A stretch of 17,531 nucleotides of DNA from positions 1-17,531 of the forward strand of contig JAIMZO010000008.1 of NCBI GenBank assembly GCA_020054965.1. The letters are read 5' to 3'. The notes beneath the pieces were generated by a model. The model had not been told where the DNA came from. It did no database searches and saw only the letters and a list, made by a program, of their open reading frames with translations. Made by a program: the position numbers and the translations under genes. This DNA comes from Spirochaeta sp. GTDB taxonomy: Bacteria; Spirochaetota; Spirochaetia; Sphaerochaetales; Sphaerochaetaceae. The stretch's first letter is position 1; every line of letters starts with the position of its first letter. Shown here piece by piece: positions 1 through 5,938 of this stretch.

Positions 1-1
1 A

Positions 2-64
2 GCTGCGACTTCCTCGGGGCATGGTGGATACATAGTCATTACGCCCTGTTACCGTCAGAGATAA
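2..64 (+). other. possible displaced N-terminal piece of the XylR-type regulator
   Basis: In the reading frame starting at base 2 the sequence is open to a TAA at 62-64 and includes residues YIVITPCYRQR. This has the look of an early beta strand of a periplasmic-binding-type sensor domain. The regulator's main frame, which has its own TAG at 33-35, takes over with DNWFSLDKEALL from about base 58. A one-base shift around 50-64 would join the two into a continuous protein. This is by-eye reasoning; the other two frames give less protein-like sequence. It may be a real inactivating mutation or a sequence error. Confidence 0.3.
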
Positions 65-1115
65 TTGGTTTTCCCTCGATAAGGAAGCACTTCTTTCCTG
101 TGATGCCTTGATTGCCCGAATCGATGACGATGAGGATGCACGGTTTTGTGCAACACTTGGTATCCCTGTGGTGGATATTGCTGGTGCCACTTCGTTGAAG
201 CTTTTCAGCCAAGTCAGAAATGATGATTACCAGACTGGGGTAAGTGCCGGTGCCTACCTGAAAAAATTGGGAAGCCAGCATCTTGCTTGGTGTGGTGTAG
301 AGCAGGTTCATTGGGCACGAGAGCGTTTCATCGGTTTCTGTAGTGCAACATCCTCCAGTCCTGAAATGATGCCGAGCTTCTCCCGCTCTCTTTCCTGGTG
401 GAGGCATCTCTATGATGCAGATGAAGATTTGGAAGCGTGGCTGGCAGAGCTTCCAAAACCCTGCAGTGTATTCTGTTGCAATGACCTCTCTGCGATGAAG
501 GTGGAACTCGTGTGTCAACGATTGGGAATAGCCATACCTGAGGAGATTATGGTGCTGGGCGTTGACAATGAGACGTTACTCTGTGAGCTGGCCAGTCCTT
601 CCATCTCAAGCATCCAGCCCGATTGTGAGGCGATCGGGTACCAAGCCTCCGCAATGCTCGACTCCCTGCTCAACGATGAGGTAAGCGGGGTTCATATACG
701 TCGTATAGCTCCCGGGTCCGTAATGGAGAGGGAGAGTACCCGCCTGTTTTTCTGCGAGGATGAACAGGTTGCAAAAGCGATGCAGCTGATCAAGGCAGAA
801 GCCACCGGTGGGTTGCAAGCGAGTGAGGTAGCACGCCAGGCCACCATCTGCAGGCGTTCCCTGGAAATGCGCTTTCGCTCAGTGCGAGGTACCACCATCT
901 GGGAGGAGATCACTGTTGAGAAGCTTTCCAGGGCAGCTTTCCTGCTTACTCATTCAAAGGAGCGTATTGCTTCCATTGCCCAACAGTGTGGTTTCTCCTC
1001 AATCCACCGTTTCTACAGTCTTTTCAAGCGCATTCATCACATGACACCACAACAGTACCGTGAGAGAAAAAGCCCAGGGAGTAAGCTTTCCTCGCACCAC
1101 GGTTTTATGGCATGA
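36..1115 (+). CDS. xylR: XylR-type AraC-family sugar-responsive transcriptional regulator, 5' end incomplete or broken
   Basis: The protein has the XylR layout: a LacI/periplasmic-binding-like sensor domain followed by a C-terminal AraC-type double helix-turn-helix. Counting from the TTG at 108, the sensor fills about residues 1-215 (IARIDDDED, VVDIAGA, GVDNETLLCELASPSISSIQ) and the AraC domain about 222-320 (ASEVARQATICRRSLEMRF, then IASIAQQCGFSSIHRFYSLFK and MTPQQYRE). Such proteins bind a pentose and activate or repress catabolic genes. E. coli XylR has about 390 residues. Here homologous sequence can be read back only to base 36, where an in-frame TAG (33-35) stops it, so about 30-40 N-terminal residues are missing in this frame. 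The only start codon between 36 and 110 is TTG at 108, with no convincing ribosome binding site and inside the sensor fold. The gene is therefore probably frameshifted or mis-sequenced near 33-66 and begins outside the window. The effector sugar is not shown by the sequence; xylose is inferred from the family. Confidence 0.75.
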   Translation, partial: SLRPVTVRDNWFSLDKEALLSCDALIARIDDDEDARFCATLGIPVVDIAGATSLKLFSQVRNDDYQTGVSAGAYLKKLGSQHLAWCGVEQVHWARERFIGFCSATSSSPEMMPSFSRSLSWWRHLYDADEDLEAWLAELPKPCSVFCCNDLSAMKVELVCQRLGIAIPEEIMVLGVDNETLLCELASPSISSIQPDCEAIGYQASAMLDSLLNDEVSGVHIRRIAPGSVMERESTRLFFCEDEQVAKAMQLIKAEATGGLQASEVARQATICRRSLEMRFRSVRGTTIWEEITVEKLSRAAFLLTHSKERIASIAQQCGFSSIHRFYSLFKRIHHMTPQQYRERKSPGSKLSSHHGFMA

Positions 1116-1133
1116 TAAGGGGCGAGGTACAGT

Positions 1134-1811
1134 ATGGAACTCATGCTTGATACAGCTAATTTGGAAGAGATCAGGAAAGGTCTGGAAACCTACCCCATTA
1201 ATGGGGTTACCTCCAACCCTTCCATCATCAAGGCAGAGGGTGGAATAGATTTCTTTGCCCATATGCATCAGATCCGAAATATTATCGGGGAAGAAAGAAG
1301 CCTGCATGTACAGGTGGTTGCCCACGATGCTGAGCACATCATCGCCGAGGCAGAGAAAATCCTTTCAATCCTGGGCAGGAACACGTTCATAAAGATTCCT
1401 GTGACTGAAGAAGGCTTGAAAGCCATTAAGATTCTAGCCTCCCGTCAGGTAAACATCACAGCCACTGCAATCTACACAACCATGCAGGGTATCTTGGCGA
1501 TGCTCTCTGGGGCAAGATATCTTGCTGTCTACTATAATAGGATGCTGAACATTGATATCGATGCAGCAAAGGTCATCAAGGAACTCAGCCGTCTTCTCTG
1601 GGCGAACAGTACCAATTGCCAGGTGCTCGCAGCGAGTTTCAAGAATCTCAGTGAGATAACCACCAGCTATGCCAGTGGGGCAAGCTGCTGTACAGTACCC
1701 TACTCGCTGTTGCAGACCGGACTCCACATGCCTTCCATTACCAGGGCTGTCCACGATTTTTCAGAAAACTGGGAAGAGGTATATGGGAACCGAACACTGC
1801 TCGATTTCTAG
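1134..1811 (+). CDS. fructose-6-phosphate aldolase / TalC-type small transaldolase
   Basis: The 225-residue protein is a class I aldolase of the FSA/TalC branch of the transaldolase family (usual length 212-230). It is a single TIM barrel expected in the cytosol, cleaving or forming fructose 6-phosphate or transferring dihydroxyacetone units. Visible active-site landmarks are the N-terminal MELMLDTAN with Asp6, GVTSNPS (24-30), the Schiff-base lysine K87 in FIKIPVTEEG, the YNR motif that corresponds to YVNR of E. coli FSA, and VLAASFKN. The start at 1134 follows GAGG (1123-1126). It begins 18 bases after the regulator stop, and the next gene starts 7 bases after its own stop, so the three are probably cotranscribed. 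The sequence does not tell true transaldolase from fructose-6-phosphate aldolase activity; the resemblance by eye is closest to E. coli FSA along its whole length. Confidence 0.88.
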   Translation: MELMLDTANLEEIRKGLETYPINGVTSNPSIIKAEGGIDFFAHMHQIRNIIGEERSLHVQVVAHDAEHIIAEAEKILSILGRNTFIKIPVTEEGLKAIKILASRQVNITATAIYTTMQGILAMLSGARYLAVYYNRMLNIDIDAAKVIKELSRLLWANSTNCQVLAASFKNLSEITTSYASGASCCTVPYSLLQTGLHMPSITRAVHDFSENWEEVYGNRTLLDF

Positions 1812-1818
1812 AGAGAAC

Positions 1819-2778
1819 ATGTTCGCCCTGACTCATAATGCATTATCAGTTGAACTTCTTGAGGATGGGTATTATTGTGCTCTTCGGTTCTCAGGTGAAC
1901 AGGAGATGGGATACAACTCCCATCCCCTCTATCGTGCGATGGCACGAACCAGTGCATCGGTCTGCCTACGTTTTCACACCCTTACAGATGTAACGGTGCA
2001 TCTGAAGCGGTATAGTCAGTCTCTCCTTCCCAAAAAAGGGGAGCAAGTTGTTGATTTTGCGTCTCTCTATCCCAGGCAGCTGGACCTATCTGAGACCATC
2101 GACCTCTTGTACGAAGGCAAGGATATGATCCACCTTCCTTTGCAGAGTGACCTGGTTTCCATTGAAAAAGGAAATATGGTAAGTCTCTATCTTCCCATGC
2201 ATCATCGGGTGGGGTTCTGTATAGAAGGTGATGCACAGCCTATTGAAAAGAAAAAGAAGACATTGCTTTGCATCGGGGATTCGATTGTCCAGGGGGTAGG
2301 GGTTCACCATCCCTCTCTGGCATTATGTGAGAGGCTCTCCTCACTCAAGGGAGTACAGGTCATCAACCAAGGTCTTGCAGGTGCTTTGGTGAATGCAAAA
2401 CTTATCCAGAAGCTGGATGCTCCCATCCATGGCATACTTGTTGCTCTCGGAACCAATGATTGGTCAATTCGAGAAACCCTTGCAGATTTGCGCGGGGAGA
2501 TGTTTGCCTTGCTGGGGAGAATCAGGAAATTCTACCCCTCAGTGCCCGTCACTGTCCTCACCCCACTTTGGAGAGCGGATATCCAGCATACACAGAAGAT
2601 GGGAAGCTTTGCTGAGATGCAGAAGGCCATTGAGTATGCAACCTACTGCTTTCCCAATATTCGTGTGGCAAACGGTCTCTCCCTTTCCCTTCGTGATGCA
2701 TACGATGATGGATTCATCCATCCTGATGAGAAAGGAATCAGGTTTTTGGCAAAGGGTTTGGCTGCTCAACTCCCGTAG
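1819..2778 (+). CDS. SGNH/GDSL-family hydrolase with N-terminal beta-rich domain (carbohydrate-esterase-like)
   Basis: The protein has 319 residues. Residues about 1-145 are beta-rich with no recognised catalytic motif; residues about 147-319 are an SGNH hydrolase. The four sequence blocks are visible: GDS at 153-155 with nucleophile Ser155, Gly in NQGLAGA (183-189), GTND at 211-214, and a terminal Asp-His motif in DDGFIHPDE (Asp297, His301). The Asp-His spacing is one residue longer than the common DxxH. An N-terminal beta domain followed by an SGNH domain resembles carbohydrate esterase family 2 and related deacetylases, so an acetyl-sugar esterase is a reasonable guess next to a XylR regulator and a TalC aldolase. 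There is no signal peptide, implying cytosolic action on imported acetylated oligosaccharides. The ATG at 1819 is chosen because it lies 7 bases after the aldolase stop, behind GAGAGA. Reading further upstream would overlap the aldolase by about 140 bases. Substrate unknown. Confidence 0.8.
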   Translation: MFALTHNALSVELLEDGYYCALRFSGEQEMGYNSHPLYRAMARTSASVCLRFHTLTDVTVHLKRYSQSLLPKKGEQVVDFASLYPRQLDLSETIDLLYEGKDMIHLPLQSDLVSIEKGNMVSLYLPMHHRVGFCIEGDAQPIEKKKKTLLCIGDSIVQGVGVHHPSLALCERLSSLKGVQVINQGLAGALVNAKLIQKLDAPIHGILVALGTNDWSIRETLADLRGEMFALLGRIRKFYPSVPVTVLTPLWRADIQHTQKMGSFAEMQKAIEYATYCFPNIRVANGLSLSLRDAYDDGFIHPDEKGIRFLAKGLAAQLP

Positions 2779-4016
2779 GTGTTTCTCAGTACTTCCACAG
2801 CTCTGATGATCCTCTCCATTGCCTGTTCAAGACGAATCCGTTGCGTTCCGAAGTTGATTCTCACAAACCTTCGGTACTCTTCTCCTCCAAAGAACGTACC
2901 ATCATTAAAAGCTACATTTGCACGCTGACCGAAGAATCTGGACAGCAAGCCTCCTCCTGGACTTTTCTTGCTGTCATAGAGCTCTGGGTGTGCATCCCTG
3001 TCCTTCTCCACCAAGGGGAGCAGGGCATAACAGTCAAGCAGAGCAATGAATGAGGCTTTTGGCTTGATACATACAATTTCCGGGACATGTCTCTGCAATG
3101 TCTCATCGATGTAGGCAAGGTTGTCCTGCAAATAGGCAAGCAACTCACTCAGCCATGTTTCTCCACTCTGGTAGGCAGCGGTAGCCAATGTGGCAGCGAA
3201 GAAGGAATTGCCTGAAAGGAAGAGTTGCTGCAACCGCTTCTCATAGGCTTTCTTCAGGCTTGGGTTGTTGAACAGGGTAATTGAATAGTGTTCTCCAGCC
3301 ATATTGAATGTTTTTGAAGGAGCCATGCATGCAATGCTCTCACACCCGGTTTTCTTGCCTACCTCAAGAAGGCTCACAAAGGAGGTGAAACGAAGATCGG
3401 CGTGAATCTCATCACTGATGATGGTCACACCATGATCCTTTGCAATGGTGCACAGTTTGGTAAGCTCTGCTTCGCTGAATACAAGTCCCGAGGGATTGTG
3501 GGGACTGCAGAAGAGCAGTATCTTTGCCGTCTTGCAGCGTTTCTCAAATTCATTCCAATCAAGGGAGAACTGGTGGAGGTACTCATCGTAAGAAAGCGGC
3601 CAAGGACTCAAGGTCCTTCCTAGGTTGTTCACCATGGTCACAAATGGTTGGTAGGAAGGGAAAGGTACAATAATCTCATCCTGTTGTTCACTGAGAAGAT
3701 CAAGAAGGATGGCAATACTGTTCAGGACTCCTTGGCTGAGTACCACTTGGTTGTGCGACAAATCCATCTGGTGCCATTGCTTCGCCCATCCAAGAAAGGC
3801 ATCTTTTTGCCGTGGATCATGTGGATATCCGTAAATTGCATGTTCAGCAAGCACTTGAGCCTGCCTGGATACTTCCGGAGCTACAGGAAAGTCCATATCA
3901 GCAACCCAAAAAGGTTCTGCTTCAGGGTTTCCACACATCGATGCAATGACTTCCTTGTTCCACTTGACGGACAAGGAGGAACGACGGTCAGTGATTTTGT
4001 CAAACAATGAATCCAT
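2766..4016 (-). CDS. MalY/PatB-type pyridoxal-phosphate C-S lyase (cystathionine beta-lyase-like aminotransferase)
   Basis: The 416-residue protein is a fold-type I PLP enzyme of the MalY/PatB group, which splits cystathionine or cysteine-type thioethers into pyruvate, ammonia and a thiol in the cytosol. Landmarks are FWVADMDFP (36-44), YGYP (62-65), HNPSG (173-177), SDEIHADL (201-208) that holds the PLP pyridine, and the PLP lysine K235 in APSKTFNMAG. The C-terminal part ends with RRFVRINFGTQR, supplying the carboxylate-binding arginine. It is somewhat longer than the usual 385-395 residues because of an extra segment around 335-362 rich in Lys, Asp, Ser and Gly. The start at 4016 shares one base with the stop of the preceding gene (TAATG), so translation is probably coupled; a TGGAG lies 11 bases upstream. 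The 3' end overlaps the convergent SGNH gene by 13 bases. The regulatory role of MalY known in E. coli cannot be inferred here. Confidence 0.88.
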   Translation of the reverse strand: MDSLFDKITDRRSSLSVKWNKEVIASMCGNPEAEPFWVADMDFPVAPEVSRQAQVLAEHAIYGYPHDPRQKDAFLGWAKQWHQMDLSHNQVVLSQGVLNSIAILLDLLSEQQDEIIVPFPSYQPFVTMVNNLGRTLSPWPLSYDEYLHQFSLDWNEFEKRCKTAKILLFCSPHNPSGLVFSEAELTKLCTIAKDHGVTIISDEIHADLRFTSFVSLLEVGKKTGCESIACMAPSKTFNMAGEHYSITLFNNPSLKKAYEKRLQQLFLSGNSFFAATLATAAYQSGETWLSELLAYLQDNLAYIDETLQRHVPEIVCIKPKASFIALLDCYALLPLVEKDRDAHPELYDSKKSPGGGLLSRFFGQRANVAFNDGTFFGGEEYRRFVRINFGTQRIRLEQAMERIIRAVEVLRNTYGS

Positions 4017-4804
4017 TACGAACGATACTCCACTTGATAGCCTGAACGTGGGTTGGGGTAATACCCCTCACGGACTTTTTTGGTTTTGAATACGATAGCA
4101 TGTTCAGGACAGCGATGGTAACACCCAAAGCATCCGGTACAGGCACGGTCAAAGACAGGTTTCCCATCCTTCATCTCGATGTTTGCAGATGGGCACATCC
4201 TGTAACAGAGGCCGCAGGAGGTACACGCATCAGTAACCGCAAAATCGAGCGCTGTATACATGAATGCACGATGGATTGGGATCATGACATGGTTGATCGC
4301 AAAGCGAGAGAGGGGAGGTCTGCGAGGTGGTCTGATAACCTCTTCTCTGATATCCTCTGCAATTTCTGCCACCTTCTGGTCAGCCTCTGCGTAGAGTTGC
4401 TCAATTTTCTCTTCACTTGGTGCCTTGAACAAGGGAATATACCCATTTGGCATCACTATATGGTTTGCATAGCTTACCACCGCTCCTGCTTCCTTGAGCA
4501 GGACTTCCATCGCCTGGAAGGTATATGCCTGGAAGAGATAGCGGGTGGTTACCAGGAAGAGGTATTTCAATGGTGAGAGATCCTGCTTCTGGAATACTTC
4601 CTCAATGAAGTGAGGGAGCAGATTGGGTGGAAACCCCTTGTAGACGGGAAAAACAAACCCTACCTGTTCAGTAATGGTGAAGGTTGGTGTTTCCATCAAG
4701 GAAGGGACCATCAGAATCTGGCAATCCTTGAGTTCACTGCATAGTTTCTGAGCAATGTAGTAGCTGTTTCCTGTTCCTGAGAAGCAGATGAGGGTTGTTT
4801 TCAT
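4016..4804 (-). CDS. EFR1-type protein: flavodoxin-like domain fused to a 2[4Fe-4S] ferredoxin domain
   Basis: The 262-residue protein begins with a flavodoxin-like domain (about 1-160) with an FMN phosphate loop CFSGTGNSYY (7-16) and the VFPVYKGFPPNLLPHF segment. It ends with a bacterial two-cluster ferredoxin domain (about 190-240). The cluster ligands are complete: Cys194/197/200/204 (CTSCGLCYRMCP) and Cys222/225/228/232 (CTGCFGCYHRCP). There is no signal peptide or membrane segment, so it should act in the cytosol as a one- or two-electron carrier. This layout is the one annotated as EFR1 family ferrodoxin, common in anaerobes; partners and physiological role of the family are largely undefined. 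It overlaps the threonine aldolase by 4 bases (ATGA) and the MalY-type lyase by 1 base (TAATG), with GAGG 7 bases before the start. It is therefore an integral part of the operon, although neither neighbour needs a redox partner. Confidence 0.88.
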   Translation of the reverse strand: MKTTLICFSGTGNSYYIAQKLCSELKDCQILMVPSLMETPTFTITEQVGFVFPVYKGFPPNLLPHFIEEVFQKQDLSPLKYLFLVTTRYLFQAYTFQAMEVLLKEAGAVVSYANHIVMPNGYIPLFKAPSEEKIEQLYAEADQKVAEIAEDIREEVIRPPRRPPLSRFAINHVMIPIHRAFMYTALDFAVTDACTSCGLCYRMCPSANIEMKDGKPVFDRACTGCFGCYHRCPEHAIVFKTKKVREGYYPNPRSGYQVEYRS

Positions 4805-5826
4805 GCTTCTGCCTCAATCTGGAAGTTCTCCAGCAGGATGCAGAGTTCGCTGATATCTTCATCATGCAAATCTAGATTGGTGACCAGTCGAACCATATCA
4901 CCCTCAGTATTTGCCAAGATTCCTTGCCTTGCCAATTGGCTCACCACCGTAGCACTCTGCACCAGGGGGACACGGAAGAAGACAATATTGGTCTGAACTC
5001 CCTCGGTATCGACCTCAGCCCATCCTCCTTTCACCAATGCATCTGCCAGGGCTTTCGCATGGGCGTGGTCGTCTGCCAATCGGTCCACATGATGCTCAAG
5101 TGCATAGAGTCCGGCAGCTGCCAGCACACCGGTTTGCCGCATTCCTCCTCCCAGCATCTTTCGAATCGTGAGGGCTTTGTTGATGAATTCCTCATCACCA
5201 CAGAGTATGCTTCCAACCGGACAGCCCAGTCCTTTGGAGAGACAGAAGGTAATGGTATCTGCATAACTTGCGTAGGTCTTTACAGCAATTCCTGTGGCGA
5301 CCTGTGCATTGAAGATTCGCGCTCCATCCATATGTACTTTCAAATCATGGGTTGATGCAAAATCCTTGATCCCTTCCAAATTTTCCAAAGGATAGCAGTA
5401 TCCTCCGATCGTGTTCTCCACCTCAATGAGAGTGGTGTTGGCCATGTCATAGGCCCCCTGTTTCACTTTTCCGATGAATGCATCAGCATTGAGGATGCCA
5501 CGAGGGGCATCGAAGGAAATTGGAAGAACACCTGCAATAGCTGCTACTGCACCTATTTCATGTTGGATGATATGGCTGTTGGCGGCAGTGAATACCTCAT
5601 TGCTTCTTCCCCCATTGATATAGAGGCTGATCAGGTTGCCCATTGAACCGGATGAAACAAACAAGCCACGTTCTTTCCCGGTAAGTTCAGCAGCCAGTGC
5701 TTCCAGTTTTGTGGTTGTAGGGTCTTCCCGGTAAACATCATCACCTACCTCTGCATCGGCCATGGCTTTCCTCATTGCTTCAGTCGGTTTGGTAATGGTA
5801 TCACTTCTCAGATCATAATATTTCAT
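4801..5826 (-). CDS. ltaE: low-specificity L-threonine aldolase
   Basis: The 341-residue protein is a fold-type I PLP enzyme that splits L-threonine or allo-threonine into glycine and acetaldehyde; the length is normal for the family. Landmarks are the N-terminal DLRSDTITKPTEAMR (5-19), GDDVYREDPT (28-37), SHIIQHE with the active-site histidine H85, the HMDGARIFNA segment (165-174) with Asp167 for the PLP nitrogen, and the PLP lysine K198 in CLSKGLGCPVGS. The start is supported by AAGGAG (5834-5839 on the opposite strand) 7 bases upstream and a promoter-like sequence just beyond. It is the first gene of a three-gene operon with the EFR1-type protein and the MalY-type lyase. The acetaldehyde produced could be reduced or oxidised further, but no such enzyme is in the window. 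Confidence 0.92.
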   Translation of the reverse strand: MKYYDLRSDTITKPTEAMRKAMADAEVGDDVYREDPTTTKLEALAAELTGKERGLFVSSGSMGNLISLYINGGRSNEVFTAANSHIIQHEIGAVAAIAGVLPISFDAPRGILNADAFIGKVKQGAYDMANTTLIEVENTIGGYCYPLENLEGIKDFASTHDLKVHMDGARIFNAQVATGIAVKTYASYADTITFCLSKGLGCPVGSILCGDEEFINKALTIRKMLGGGMRQTGVLAAAGLYALEHHVDRLADDHAHAKALADALVKGGWAEVDTEGVQTNIVFFRVPLVQSATVVSQLARQGILANTEGDMVRLVTNLDLHDEDISELCILLENFQIEAEA

Positions 5827-5852
5827 TGGTCATCTCCTTGGTGCTACATAAA

Positions 5853-5881
5853 ACTATAGCGGAGAGGGAGAGTTCAGTCCA
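5853..5881 (-). promoter_or_regulatory. candidate sigma-70-type promoter of the ltaE operon
   Basis: On the minus strand TGGACT (5881-5876) is followed after 17 bases by TATAGT (5858-5853), 4/6 and 5/6 matches to consensus. Transcription would begin near 5846, leaving a leader of about 20 bases that contains the AAGGAG ribosome binding site. It lies between the oppA terminator and ltaE, the expected place. Confidence 0.5.
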
Positions 5882-5892
5882 GCATATGGAAA

Positions 5893-5918
5893 AGGTCCCC
5901 GGACGAATCCGGGGACCT
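5893..5918 (-). terminator. rho-independent terminator of oppA
   Basis: A perfect 11-bp stem (5893-5903 with 5908-5918), arms AGGTCCCCGGA and TCCGGGGACCT, closes a 4-base loop. Read on the minus strand it starts 21 bases after the oppA stop and is followed by TTTTCC. The stem is G+C-rich and the T-run short but adequate. It separates oppA from the ltaE operon. Confidence 0.85.
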
Positions 5919-5938
5919 GCGTTTACCTTATTTGACAA

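Noticed and set aside
1669..1818. Upstream extension of the SGNH hydrolase frame into the aldolase gene
   Set aside because: It would overlap the aldolase by 143 bases in another frame. The ATG at 1819 right after the aldolase stop has a suitable ribosome binding site and gives a complete protein.
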